Counted from the first letter of the stretch, positions 40,250-49,566 are shown. The stretch is 64,000 nucleotides of DNA from Desulfovibrio mangrovi (GCF_026230175.1 NZ_CP104208.1:2046001-2110000); one strand, 5' to 3'. Notes: generated by a model from the sequence alone, not told the origin. Translations and numbers: made by a program.

Positions 40250-40361
40250 AGCAACTCCTGTATTCCTCTCTCTTGTGCGGCTACCGCACGCCGCGCAGAG
40301 GTAGCACATATCGCCCCGACACGCCAGCTTCAGGCCCTGCAGAGAAGGCTGGCAAGGCCGC

Positions 40362-40392
40362 AAAAAAGCCCCCGTCATCCGTAACGGGGGCT
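40362..40392 (-). terminator. Terminator of the TPR/PilZ pair (minus strand)
   Basis: AGCCCCCGT and ACGGGGGCT pair; the A-run on the plus strand gives a T-run on the minus strand. Confidence 0.88.
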
Positions 40393-40415
40393 CAAATACT
40401 TAGTCAGATGCAGGG

Positions 40416-40751
40416 CTACATGCAGGCATCGGAAATAAGCTTCTCCAGAAGCTGCTGATCAATCTCCATGCCGTTAGCAAAGCGGATACCGAACATACCA
40501 CCCTGTACCCATGCCACCTGAGCACGGGCATTGGTAATGACTCCATCCAGTTGCACAGGCGGATCAAGGATGACGATATCGTCACCAACGACCACGTCAA
40601 TGGAAAGCTCACCCGGAGGCAGCGCCACCTGCGCTCCCTGCAGACTCAGATCGCGCAACAGACAATACACTTCCAGCCCGTCCTTCAACTGCAGAGTCGC
40701 AAACACCGGACAATCAAGAGGAACCCGCGGCTCACTACGTCGCTCAACCAT
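40416..40751 (-). CDS. Single-domain PilZ protein
   Basis: A 111-residue c-di-GMP-binding protein with the two motifs RRSEPR (residues 4-9) and DLSLQG (34-39), and a beta-barrel pattern up to VQGGMFGIRF. It probably changes a partner's activity on binding c-di-GMP. It starts 17 bases after the TPR gene stop and is followed by a terminator, so the two form a transcription unit. Its target is not identifiable from sequence. Confidence 0.88.
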   Translation of the reverse strand: MVERRSEPRVPLDCPVFATLQLKDGLEVYCLLRDLSLQGAQVALPPGELSIDVVVGDDIVILDPPVQLDGVITNARAQVAWVQGGMFGIRFANGMEIDQQLLEKLISDACM

Positions 40752-40768
40752 ACAATTCTCCTTGAGGC

Positions 40769-41476
40769 CTAACCTTTTCCCGAAGCATCCAGAAACCGCA
40801 GAAAACGCCGTGCCATTTCCAGATCGGGATTGATTTCCAACGCTCTGAGCAGCATGTCGCGTGCCTTCTCCACCTGCCCCTTCTCAAAATAGACTCTCGC
40901 GAGGTTGAACAAGATGTGGTCGTTATGCCCGTCCAGCTCAAGAGCCTTGGAGTAGTAGGCCTCAGCTTCATCAAACTTGCGCTGCTTGCGCAGGTCAATG
41001 GCCGCCCCGGTCAGCACGCGCTGATACTCGAGAATCACGTTACCCGTATGCCGCATGGCATCCAGCATGCTTTTCACGGAAAACAGATCCGTATCCGTCA
41101 GGGGCACGTCAGGACGTGCATGCATGAAAGCCATGAGCCCCCTGAGCAACATTCCCTCCTCGCGGGAAAGCGACGGCACCTCTTTGGCTGCCCTCGCTCC
41201 GTTCACCTTGTCCCGTAGCGAGTTCACCACGCTGCGCAGGTGCTCTTCATACACATCCGGCACCAGCACGTAGTCTGCGAGAAATTGGTTCTTGTCGATC
41301 TTCTGTACGAAACCGGAAGGCAGATTGTCTTCATTGAGCGGCTGACAGCTAATTTCCCCCCCGGGAACCTGCGCCGCAAACCAGAGAATACGCAGTTCAT
41401 GCGTCTGACGTGTTACCCCCGAGCCGAGGGTATCGATCCTGCGGGTTTCATACACACCTAAAACTGTCGGGATCAT
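40769..41476 (-). CDS. TPR-repeat protein
   Basis: A 235-residue protein. The N-terminal half (to about 145) has no clear family; residues 150-230 contain two tetratricopeptide repeats (FDEAEAYYSKALEL, VEKARDMLLRALEINP). GGGGAG at good spacing supports ATG 41476 over 41491. It is followed by the PilZ gene with 17 bases between, suggesting a c-di-GMP-controlled scaffold, which is inference. Confidence 0.8.
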   Translation of the reverse strand: MIPTVLGVYETRRIDTLGSGVTRQTHELRILWFAAQVPGGEISCQPLNEDNLPSGFVQKIDKNQFLADYVLVPDVYEEHLRSVVNSLRDKVNGARAAKEVPSLSREEGMLLRGLMAFMHARPDVPLTDTDLFSVKSMLDAMRHTGNVILEYQRVLTGAAIDLRKQRKFDEAEAYYSKALELDGHNDHILFNLARVYFEKGQVEKARDMLLRALEINPDLEMARRFLRFLDASGKG

Positions 41477-41712
41477 CGACTCCCCTTTCACCCATAGGTT
41501 TCACAGTGGTTACGCTATGGTCCCCCCACTGCTGTATTTTTTAACTAAACCTGCAAACTCCGGCAAAGTCAATTTGTTACCCGGCCCCCAAGCCCAAGTT
41601 TTTCAACATATCCTTGGCGAAAACCAAAGAATGTGGAATAGTAAGAATAGGTATCGGAATTACGCCCATCCATCTGTTGTCGTTTTGCACATGCATGTTT
41701 ACGGGAACCAAC

Positions 41713-43116
41713 ATGAGCCAGCAGATTTCGCCGTTTCGCAGCAGTCAGGAGTTGGAAGAGACGTTTGCCCTGGTGCAACAGCGTATCGCCCAAAAGCTTC
41801 TGGACTATAAGGCGTATGACTTCAGCAAGAAGCAGACCTGCGCATTCAACGTATTCTTCGACCTTGCGCAGGAATTCGACGCCCTTGAAGACCTGCTCAC
41901 TCTTGCCGTTCTCATCATCCGCTCCATGTTCGACGTCCATGCGGAAATCTACGTCCTGAACAGCCGCTCCGTGCTGTTGCGCTACGGTTGCTCCACAGGG
42001 GCATCCTGCGCCATTCCGGTCATGAATACAGAAGGTCTTCCCCTCACTGACGGTCCCTTCTGGCAGGATAAACGGTACTGCATCCCCATCAGGGGAAAAA
42101 AAATCGATCAGGATCTGCTTCCCATCACCCCGGTAGGCGAAACGCTCGGTCTTCTGGTGCTGCATCCGGAGCCCGACATTACCGAAAAGGACGCATTCTT
42201 TTTTGAAAAGTACGCCAACCGCGTAGGCTACCAGCTGCACAACCGCATGCTCGCCTTCAAACACCGCGAGCATCTGGAATTCATCAAGAATCTCGTGCAT
42301 GACATCGGCCACAACGTCATTGTTCCGAACATGTACTTCAAGCTGCTGTTCCGGCAGCTGGACGGCAAGATGAAGGCCATGCGCCATGCCATTTCCGACC
42401 TCATGGAAACCTCCATCAGCTCGCCTACCCTTGCCCAGCTGGACTACATTCAACACCGCATGGACGAACAGTATAATGAGGTGTTCCGCCACTTCCAGCA
42501 AACCAGCCTGTTTCTGGAAACCCTTCTCCGACAAAGCCATTTCGAGAAAGGCCGCTACGTCCTGCACAAGAGCGTTGTCAATCTGAACGACCGCATCATC
42601 ACACCCCAACTGGAACGCTTCAAGGCCCGTTTTGACGAAAAGGACATAAAGCTCATTCCCTATTGCGAAGGCAGCGGCACCTTTGATGACAGCATTCTGG
42701 TCACGGCCGATGTGGGGCTCGTCAGCCAGGTCCTGGCAAACCTCTTTTCCAATGCTGTAAAATACACTCGTCCGACACCGCATGACGAGGCCGCCCCCAA
42801 TGGCGAGAAAAGCGGTAAGTACCTCTGCTACGGAGTAACTCTGCTGCCTGATCATTTCGGCAAGGGGTGTTGCGGAGCCCGTGTAAACGTGATCACCTCC
42901 GGCCCTTACATCAATGCCGAAGATGCCCCTCAACTCTTCAAGGCAGACTTCCGCGGCAGAGACGTGGGATCCGAATACGGCACCGGCCACGGCCTGTTCT
43001 TTGCCAAGGAAATATCGCGTCTGCACGGCGGCGACGCCGGTTATGAAGCCCACCCCATGGGCAATTGTTTCTACTTCACCCTGCCCTGCGACGACTCAGT
43101 GCCCAAATCATCATAA
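41713..43116 (+). CDS. Soluble histidine kinase-like sensor
   Basis: A 467-residue protein. An N-terminal GAF-like domain (about 25-190) precedes a kinase core: NLVHDIGHNVIVPNMY resembles the phosphoacceptor H-box but is divergent, and the ATPase has NLFSNAVKYT, with GTGHGLFFAKEISRLHGG as G2 region. A DxGxG-type G1 box is not obvious, so ATP binding may differ. The start at 41713 (MSQQIS) has only a weak RBS. No response regulator is adjacent; it is an orphan kinase or pseudokinase. Confidence 0.75.
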   Translation: MSQQISPFRSSQELEETFALVQQRIAQKLLDYKAYDFSKKQTCAFNVFFDLAQEFDALEDLLTLAVLIIRSMFDVHAEIYVLNSRSVLLRYGCSTGASCAIPVMNTEGLPLTDGPFWQDKRYCIPIRGKKIDQDLLPITPVGETLGLLVLHPEPDITEKDAFFFEKYANRVGYQLHNRMLAFKHREHLEFIKNLVHDIGHNVIVPNMYFKLLFRQLDGKMKAMRHAISDLMETSISSPTLAQLDYIQHRMDEQYNEVFRHFQQTSLFLETLLRQSHFEKGRYVLHKSVVNLNDRIITPQLERFKARFDEKDIKLIPYCEGSGTFDDSILVTADVGLVSQVLANLFSNAVKYTRPTPHDEAAPNGEKSGKYLCYGVTLLPDHFGKGCCGARVNVITSGPYINAEDAPQLFKADFRGRDVGSEYGTGHGLFFAKEISRLHGGDAGYEAHPMGNCFYFTLPCDDSVPKSS

Positions 43117-43434
43117 TTCCACCATGATATGATGAAACCATCACCAAATTACACTCTTGTAAAATAGTTTTGCAAACAGCCCCCGAAAACAGGGCTTTTC
43201 CTCCCTTCATCCCTCCTGCAAAACCCCACCGGGGCGGGAACTATTTTTTTCCGCAATATTTTTGCAGAGCTAACCGCGTCCCATCAGCTTTCCCAGCCGT
43301 TTCGCGCCCAAAATGCAGCAGACAATATTGTCAACTCGCCAGTTTTTCGTTGCCCCACCAAGGGCTTTTTTGTTAGCACCCATGTGCGGGATTGAGGCAT
43401 TCCGCAGCCTTTTTTCTTTTACTGGGAGAGATAC
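43117..43434. other. Upstream region of the amino-acid ABC operon
   Basis: About 320 bases containing a 12-base palindrome (43321-43332), a weak GCCC/GGGC hairpin with a T-run near 43352-43370, and the RBS GGGAGAG of the first ABC gene. No gene was recognised. Confidence 0.5.
43321..43332. promoter_or_regulatory. Palindrome GACAATATTGTC, possible operator
   Basis: Perfect 12-base palindrome about 100 bases before the ABC transporter ATPase gene. No factor assigned. Confidence 0.3.
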
Positions 43435-44166
43435 GTGATCCGTTTTGAACAGGTGAACAAGTGGTACGGCAGCGACCACCACGTGCTTAAGGATATCAAT
43501 CTTGAAATCGCACAGGGGGAGGTTGTGGTTATCTGCGGCCCCTCCGGTTCCGGGAAAAGCACGCTCATCCGCTGCATCAACAGGCTGGAACCCATCCAGA
43601 AGGGACGCATCATCGTGGACGGCATGGACCTTCACGACCCGCGACTCAACCTCACCAGCCTGCGCGCCGAAATCGGCTTCGTTTTCCAGCAGTTCAATCT
43701 CTATCCGCACATGACCGTGCTGGAAAACATCACCCTTGCCCCCACCATGGTACGCAACACGCCCCGCGCCGAGGCGGAGCGTCTGGCCATGGAACTGCTG
43801 GAAAAGGTGAACATTCCCGACAAGGCCAAAGCCTATCCCAGCCAGCTTTCGGGCGGCCAGCAGCAGCGTGTTGCCATTGCGCGCGGCCTTGCCATGAAGC
43901 CCAAGATCATGCTCTTCGACGAGCCCACGTCAGCGCTCGACCCCGAAATGATCAATGAAGTTCTCGACGTCATGAAGACTCTTGCCCGTGAGGGCATGAC
44001 CATGGCCTGCGTGACCCACGAAATGGGCTTTGCCCGTGAAGTGGCCGACCGCGTCATCTTCATGGACTACGGCGAACTGATCGAAGAGAACACTCCCGAG
44101 GAGTTCTTCAACAATCCCCAGCAGGATCGTACCAAGGACTTCCTCAGCAAGATTCTTTCACACTAG
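43435..44166 (+). CDS. Polar amino-acid ABC transporter ATP-binding protein
   Basis: A 243-residue GlnQ/AapP-type ATPase. Walker [10 protein letters not shown]-loop [12 protein letters not shown], signature LSGGQQQR, Walker [14 protein letters not shown] and [15 protein letters not shown] identify the polar amino-acid subfamily. It uses a GTG start with GGGAGAG five bases ahead. First gene of a three-gene transporter operon; the substrate is not decided by sequence. Confidence 0.95.
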   Translation: MIRFEQVNKWYGSDHHVLKDINLEIAQGEVVVICGPSGSGKSTLIRCINRLEPIQKGRIIVDGMDLHDPRLNLTSLRAEIGFVFQQFNLYPHMTVLENITLAPTMVRNTPRAEAERLAMELLEKVNIPDKAKAYPSQLSGGQQQRVAIARGLAMKPKIMLFDEPTSALDPEMINEVLDVMKTLAREGMTMACVTHEMGFAREVADRVIFMDYGELIEENTPEEFFNNPQQDRTKDFLSKILSH

Positions 44167-44268
44167 CATGGTTGCACAACTCCGGTTCTACACCGGGGTT
44201 AACGTATGTTGAGGCGCGTTGCGCTCGTACCGTAACGCAGAGGAAACTGAAAACACTGGGAGTAGAAC

Positions 44269-45093
44269 ATGCGTATTGGGAAGATTATTGCCATGGCTCT
44301 GGCCGCCACCATGATGGCTTCCACCGCCTTTGCCGGTGCCGTTTACGACAAGGTCATGCAGGACAAGAAGATCCGCATCGGCATCATGACCGACTCCATC
44401 CCCGGCGCCTTCTTTGACGCCAAGGGCGAATGGACCGGCTTCGACTACGACATCTCCACCGAACTGGCAAAGCGCATCGGCGTTGAAATCGAGCGCGTCA
44501 AGGTGAACAACAAGACCCGCATCGCCTTCATCCAGCAGGGCCGCATCGACGTTTCCGTTGCCAACATGACCCACACCCGTGAGCGCGACAAGTCCATCGA
44601 CTTCTCCATCACCTACTTCTTCGACGGTCAGAAAGTTCTTTCCAAGAAGGGCGCCTTCGCTTCCCTCGCAGACATGAAGGACAAGAAGATCGCCACGATG
44701 CAGGGCACCACTTCCGAAATCAACATCAAGAACGCCCTGAAGGCTCTTGGCGTTGCCAACCCCGATGAGCACATCATTTCCTTCCAGAAGGAATCCGAAT
44801 GCTTCCAGGCGCTGGAAATGGGCCGCGTTGCCGGCTGGACCACCGACGCCACCATCCTTCTCGGCTACGCAGCCAAGAAGCCCGGCGCATTTGAACTCGT
44901 AGGCGACTTCCTCTCCGACGAACCCTACGGCATGGGTCTGCCCCAGGACGATTCCGCTCTGCGTGACGCCGTGAACGCTGCCCTGCAGGACATGTGGCGC
45001 GACGGCACCTACATGAACATCTACAACAAGTGGTACGGCCCCGAAACTCCCTACGCCATGCCCATGACCAACCAGATCGAGCTGTGGCCCTAA
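44269..45093 (+). CDS. Amino-acid ABC transporter substrate-binding protein
   Basis: A 274-residue periplasmic family 3 binding protein with signal peptide 1-22 (ending AFA). The motifs IRIGIMTDSIPGAFFD, GFDYDISTELAKRIGV, and DVSVANMTHTRERDKSIDFSIT follow the GlnH/AapJ pattern, with the ligand-charge Arg in HTRERD. Ends with MNIYNKWYGPETPY. It delivers a polar amino acid to the fused permease downstream. Confidence 0.95.
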   Translation: MRIGKIIAMALAATMMASTAFAGAVYDKVMQDKKIRIGIMTDSIPGAFFDAKGEWTGFDYDISTELAKRIGVEIERVKVNNKTRIAFIQQGRIDVSVANMTHTRERDKSIDFSITYFFDGQKVLSKKGAFASLADMKDKKIATMQGTTSEINIKNALKALGVANPDEHIISFQKESECFQALEMGRVAGWTTDATILLGYAAKKPGAFELVGDFLSDEPYGMGLPQDDSALRDAVNAALQDMWRDGTYMNIYNKWYGPETPYAMPMTNQIELWP

Positions 45094-45116
45094 GCCACAC
45101 CGGTTATTGAGAATCT

Positions 45117-45145
45117 GCGCGCGCCCGGTTCAGCCGGGCGCGCGC
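45117..45145 (+). terminator. GC-rich hairpin between binding-protein and permease genes
   Basis: Twelve-base perfect stem GCGCGCGCCCGG/CCGGGCGCGCGC with a five-base loop. There is no T-run, so it likely stabilises the upstream message or lowers read-through rather than ending transcription. Confidence 0.6.
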
Positions 45146-45206
45146 TTATCCGCCTTTCGGCGTACGGGCAGCGCCCGCCGCACCTCAACATAATGGTTTA
45201 TTGTTC

Positions 45207-46997
45207 ATGATACGTTTCTGGCTGGAAAAGGTTTGGGTTCAGAACACCGTGCTGCTCGCCATTGCGGCGATCATGACCTACTACTGGGGCTGGGTTTTCG
45301 ACTTTGGTTACAAGTTCGAATGGTCCATGCTCTATACGGTCAACGAAACCTATCAGGTCAATCTGGGCCTTGAGATCCTCAAGGGTCTGTGGGTAACGGT
45401 AAAAATCACCGCGATCAGTGCCGCCATCGGCCTCGGCCTCGGCACGGTTCTGGGACTTTCGCGCCTGTCGGACTTCAAACCGCTGCGCTATACCGCGACC
45501 TGCATAATCGAATTTTTCCGCAACACGCCGCTGCTTGTCGTCCTGTTCTTCTTCTACTTCGCCTTCCCGCGTGCCTTGCCTGACGCGGCACGGGAATGGA
45601 TATTCTCCTTCCATTTCGAATTCTGGACTGCAGCAGTGGCCGTGGGCATGTACACCAGCGCATTCATGGCGGAAGTCATCCGCGCCGGTCTTCAGTCCAT
45701 CCCCAAGGGGATTCTGGAAGCCGCATACTCCTCGGGCCTCAGCTACGTGCAGGTGCTTCGCAAGATCATCCTGCCCCTTGCCTTCCGCGAAATCATTCCG
45801 CCGCTGGGCAGCGAATTCCTCAACAACATGAAGAACACCTCGCTGGCCATGTTCGTTGGCGTAGCAGACATGACCTGGCAGGCTCAGCAGGCCGAAGCCC
45901 TTACCTTCAAAGGCTTTGAGGCTACCACCGCAGCGTCCGTTATGTATCTCAGCTTTTCGCTGATCATCTCCTTCGTCCTCAACGGCGTGAACGGCAAACT
46001 GCGCACCGTTGGCAACACCAACCGCTCGCTGCCTGTATTGTTTGTTTCCCTCTTCTACTTGCCGTTCTCCGTGGCAAGCAGCGCCCTCTTCAATCCCGTC
46101 GGACGCTTTTTACGAGCCCGCCGCCGTCAGCGCGCTGCCAGCACGTATGTCTCCGCCCGGCAGGCCGCCCTGCGCATGGTTGCCAAGCGCGCGGCGCAGG
46201 CTGCCATCCTTGCAGGCAAGGCAGCCTTTCTCCTCCTGCTCGGCTCGTGCCTGTACGTCACGATAAAGGGTCTGATCACTTTCGACTGGGCAGCCATCGT
46301 CACCGAATTCAGCCACCTGATCATCTGGCAGTTCCCGCACGAAGAGGCAGATCCCTTCCTCGGCATGGGCGGCTTCACGCTCTCCTTCATCATTGCCGTG
46401 GTGGCCATTGCGGCCAGTTTCCTCATCGGGCTTGTGGTAGGTCTTGGACGCTGCTCCAACAACCGCATTTTCCGCATTCCCAGCCTGCTCTATATCGAGC
46501 TCATTCGCGGCAACCCGCTGATCATCGTCATCTACTGGGTGTACTTTCTCATTCCCGTGCTGTTCAACACCTTCTTCAACACGGTTTGGTCGGCATCCAT
46601 AGCCCTGACCCTGTTCACAGCCGCCTACCTTGCGGAAATCGTCCGAGGCGGCATCCAGAACATCCCGCCCGGTCAGGTGGAAGCCGCCACGGCATCCGGC
46701 CTGACTTACTGGCAGACCATGCGCAAGATCATTCTGCCACAGGCTCTCAAGCAGATGATTCCGCCTATTGTGGGCCTGTTCATCGCCATCTTCAAGGATA
46801 CCTCGCTGGTTTCCATTCTCGGCGTCATGGAGCTTACGTCCGTGGCCAAGGCCGTGGACAACCGCCTGATGGTCGCCTCAATGGAAATCTGGACAACCAC
46901 CGCCCTGCTCTACTTCATTCCCTGTTTCCTCATGTCCAAGTATGCCGCTGCCCTTGAGCGGAAACTGAGCCCGGAAAAGGTTAACCTGAAGATGTAG
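45207..46997 (+). CDS. Fused amino-acid ABC permease (two MetI-type domains)
   Basis: A 596-residue inner-membrane protein that joins the two permease subunits which are usually separate (AapQ- and AapM-like or GlnP-like). Each half has its own EAA loop: EAAYSSGLSYVQVLRKIILP (near residue 170) and EAATASGLTYWQTMRKIILP (near 490), with an intervening basic linker region (about 300-335, FLRARRRQRAASTYVSARQA). One chain can thus supply both docking sites for the ATPase. No clear RBS decides between ATG 45207 and TTG 45201. A terminator follows. Confidence 0.92.
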   Translation: MIRFWLEKVWVQNTVLLAIAAIMTYYWGWVFDFGYKFEWSMLYTVNETYQVNLGLEILKGLWVTVKITAISAAIGLGLGTVLGLSRLSDFKPLRYTATCIIEFFRNTPLLVVLFFFYFAFPRALPDAAREWIFSFHFEFWTAAVAVGMYTSAFMAEVIRAGLQSIPKGILEAAYSSGLSYVQVLRKIILPLAFREIIPPLGSEFLNNMKNTSLAMFVGVADMTWQAQQAEALTFKGFEATTAASVMYLSFSLIISFVLNGVNGKLRTVGNTNRSLPVLFVSLFYLPFSVASSALFNPVGRFLRARRRQRAASTYVSARQAALRMVAKRAAQAAILAGKAAFLLLLGSCLYVTIKGLITFDWAAIVTEFSHLIIWQFPHEEADPFLGMGGFTLSFIIAVVAIAASFLIGLVVGLGRCSNNRIFRIPSLLYIELIRGNPLIIVIYWVYFLIPVLFNTFFNTVWSASIALTLFTAAYLAEIVRGGIQNIPPGQVEAATASGLTYWQTMRKIILPQALKQMIPPIVGLFIAIFKDTSLVSILGVMELTSVAKAVDNRLMVASMEIWTTTALLYFIPCFLMSKYAAALERKLSPEKVNLKM

Positions 46998-47025
46998 CAC
47001 GGTTTTCAACCGAAAGACGACCAGC

Positions 47026-47060
47026 AAGCCCCCGCAATAATGTTGCGGGGGCTTTCATTT
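47026..47060 (+). terminator. Terminator of the amino-acid ABC operon
   Basis: AGCCCCCGCAA and TTGCGGGGGCT pair around four to five bases, followed by TTCATTTTT. Confidence 0.88.
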
Positions 47061-47123
47061 TTCATCCTGCGGACGTATAGTGTGAAGTAGAACCGTAACC
47101 CTCTTCCCGGGAGCATCAAAAGC

Positions 47124-47924
47124 ATGAAGGCCAGACTTTCCCTTTCCCTGATTGCAGCCACAGGAGCCCTGCTGTTGCTGGTTCTTGTGCTCAACCTTCC
47201 GGCGGCGAAGGAAAGATTGACCATAGTCTGCGACATATGGCCGCCTTATCAGATGGAAGAGCAAAGCTCCGCAATAACCGGCTTCTCAACGGAGGTTGTT
47301 ACACGCGTGCTGGATAACATGGGCGAAAAATACAATCCCATTCAGGCGTACCCGTGGAAAAGAGCTTTGGAACTCTTTCAGCATGGCAACGTAGATGCGC
47401 TCTTCTCAGCCAACCACACCAAGGCCAGAGAGGTGTACGCCCTGTACCCTTCAGTTCCGATAGTGGAGTCACCGTGGGTGATATGGACCCGCGACACCGC
47501 CATATCTTCGTTGCAGGATCTTAAAGGGAAAAGGATAGGAGTGGTATCCGGCTACAGTTACACTCGAGAATTCTGGGAGTTCATTCAAGTATACTGCACT
47601 GTTGAAGAAGTGTATTCGGACGAACTCAATTTCAAGAAACTCCAGATAGGCAGACTTGATGCGCTTGCTGCCGAACTGGGCAACGGCCTGCACATAGCCC
47701 GCAATCTGGGGGCAACCAACATTTTTCCCAACCGTGACCTGCAGATCAAGACTGACGGGCTCTACATCATGTTCAAGCGGTCAAGCACCAGCCCGGAATT
47801 CATAAACCGCTTTTCCGAAGAACTGGTACGCTTCAGAAAATCCGATGAGTACCAGGCCCTGCACAACAAGTATTTCCTTACGGCAAACTGCAACACGTCT
47901 CCCCAGCGAAGTACCACACAATAA
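47124..47924 (+). CDS. Stand-alone family 3 solute-binding protein
   Basis: A 266-residue protein with an N-terminal hydrophobic segment (about 5-25) without a clear cleavage site, so it may stay membrane-anchored. The mature part starts LTIVCDIWPPYQMEE and has PWKRALELFQHGNVDALFSA and IGVVSGYSYTREF, typical of the amino-acid-binding SBP_bac_3 fold. It has no adjacent transporter genes; such orphans often act as sensors. GGGAG supports the start. It lies between the ABC operon terminator and the kinase-like gene. Confidence 0.82.
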   Translation: MKARLSLSLIAATGALLLLVLVLNLPAAKERLTIVCDIWPPYQMEEQSSAITGFSTEVVTRVLDNMGEKYNPIQAYPWKRALELFQHGNVDALFSANHTKAREVYALYPSVPIVESPWVIWTRDTAISSLQDLKGKRIGVVSGYSYTREFWEFIQVYCTVEEVYSDELNFKKLQIGRLDALAAELGNGLHIARNLGATNIFPNRDLQIKTDGLYIMFKRSSTSPEFINRFSEELVRFRKSDEYQALHNKYFLTANCNTSPQRSTTQ

Positions 47925-48064
47925 CAGGCCAACTTGCACGCCACCGGCATAAACAGCAGGAATCGCCCCCCAGCAGAACGTGACAGAACTGGCAGAGAGT
48001 ATCCGCCCTCATCAGATATCAACGACGGCACACCCCTATTCGCACAGCGCAAAGGAGGTCCGCC

Positions 48065-49051
48065 ATGTCTGCCGAAGTACGAGAACTGGTCAGAAAGTAT
48101 CTACCGGACTTCCCCATCCAGTATTGCAGAAGTCTTGTGACAGACACCACCCAATTCATGTCCATAGATTACGGTAACGTCATCCGGCTCAACGACATGC
48201 ATTACATGGTATACAAGAACGAAGCTGAACGCCGTTTCGGTCTGGAAGACCCCAAGTACTGGGTCAAGCGATGCCATGAACTGGAAACGGGACAGCGCAA
48301 GATTCTGAAGCTGGAATTTTTTGAAACCTTCCCCGTGCAGGTCGGGCGGTTCAGCGTGGAGTGCTACCGCAGTCCCGACAAGGAATCGCGCATACTGGAA
48401 ATAGTTCGCGACGATGAGCGGTTCATGCAGGGAGTGACCGTCAAAGACGCCGCAGGACGAAATGTGCGAATACTGGAAATCGTCAACGGAAGGCGGCTTG
48501 ATGTAACCGTGGACCGCATAGACCTTGACCACCAGACCTATTTCCGTGAACGCCTGCCCGGGCTGCTGCGCAAGTACCTCGAAGCCATCCGCGCCATCGG
48601 CATGCTGCATCAGCATGGGGAACGTCATGGCGACATCCGCCGTGACCACCTGTATATGGAGTTTGGCACCGAACACCTGCGGTGGATCGACTTCGACTAC
48701 ACATTCCACTCCTATGAACACCCCTTCGGGCTGGATCTCTTCGGCCTCGGCAACATTCTTGTCTTTCTGGTTGGCAAGGCCAACATCACCGTGCAGTCCA
48801 TAGAGTCCATGGGCTTTGCCGAACAGTTGCAGGGCAAACTCTCAACCGAGGACCTATCCATAGTCATCCCCAACCGTATCGTGAACCTGCGCAAGATTTA
48901 TCCTTACATTCCGGAAGCGCTGAATAATGTGCTGATGCATTTTTCCAACAGCGCAGAAATTTTCTACAACACCACGGACGATCTGCTCGCCGACCTAGTT
49001 CCCTGCATCGAAGCACTGGAAAAGGAATTCGGCGGCGCCGCTCCGGCATAA
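48065..49051 (+). CDS. Protein kinase-like protein
   Basis: A 328-residue protein with a kinase-like fold. VYKNEAERRF (Lys51) may be the ATP-anchoring lysine; HGDIRRDHL (188-196) is the catalytic loop with Asp190, and WIDFDYTF (Asp209) is the DFG-like magnesium motif with Asp replacing Gly. The HGD loop is closer to the aminoglycoside-phosphotransferase/RIO type than to Hanks kinases. AGGAGG precedes the ATG. A universal stress protein gene begins 26 bases later on the same strand, probably cotranscribed. The substrate is unknown. Confidence 0.75.
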   Translation: MSAEVRELVRKYLPDFPIQYCRSLVTDTTQFMSIDYGNVIRLNDMHYMVYKNEAERRFGLEDPKYWVKRCHELETGQRKILKLEFFETFPVQVGRFSVECYRSPDKESRILEIVRDDERFMQGVTVKDAAGRNVRILEIVNGRRLDVTVDRIDLDHQTYFRERLPGLLRKYLEAIRAIGMLHQHGERHGDIRRDHLYMEFGTEHLRWIDFDYTFHSYEHPFGLDLFGLGNILVFLVGKANITVQSIESMGFAEQLQGKLSTEDLSIVIPNRIVNLRKIYPYIPEALNNVLMHFSNSAEIFYNTTDDLLADLVPCIEALEKEFGGAAPA

Positions 49052-49077
49052 AGGACGACAATACGAAGGAGAACACC

Positions 49078-49566
49078 GTGAGTAACAATCGTATTCTCAT
49101 CGCATTTGACTCTTCCGAATACGCGTTCAAAGCTGTCGCATATACGGGCGAGATGGTCGCAAAGCTGCCGGGTGTCCAGATCACCTTGCTTCTTGTGGAA
49201 CGTCTGCCGGACCGGGACTTCTTTCCCGACGAAGAGCGATGGAGAGCGGAATGCGGCAAACGGGTGCAGGCCCACAAGGAAGCACTGGCAAAGGCGCGCG
49301 GCATTCTTGAAAACAGCGGCATTCCCCCGCAGGCCGTCACGGTGAATTACCTCGTGAGCTGCAAGTCGCCCTTTGAAGAGGCCATCGTATGCAGCACGGG
49401 GGAAAGTGTAGTGGAAGACATTCTGCGCACTCAGCGCGAGGGCGATTACGGCACCGTGGTTGTTGGACGACGAGGCGTTTCGAAGACCGAAGCCTTCATG
49501 TTCGGCAGCGTCTCCAACCGTATCGTACAGGAGACGCATACCTGTACCGTATGGGTCGTGGGCTAG
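49078..49566 (+). CDS. Universal stress protein (UspA family)
   Basis: A 162-residue UspA-domain protein starting at GTG with GAAGGAG ahead. It has ILIAFDSSEYAFKAV at the start and the GRRG-x9-GSVS nucleotide-binding pattern near the C-terminus, ending in the TCTVWVVG strand, indicating an ATP-binding type. It pairs with the kinase-like gene. Its stop codon overlaps the stop of the opposite glycosyltransferase gene within one CTAG. Confidence 0.92.
   Translation: MSNNRILIAFDSSEYAFKAVAYTGEMVAKLPGVQITLLLVERLPDRDFFPDEERWRAECGKRVQAHKEALAKARGILENSGIPPQAVTVNYLVSCKSPFEEAIVCSTGESVVEDILRTQREGDYGTVVVGRRGVSKTEAFMFGSVSNRIVQETHTCTVWVVG

Noticed and set aside
41569-43053. 494-codon open frame opposite the soluble kinase
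   Set aside because: Shadow frame; kinase strand carries the recognisable motifs.
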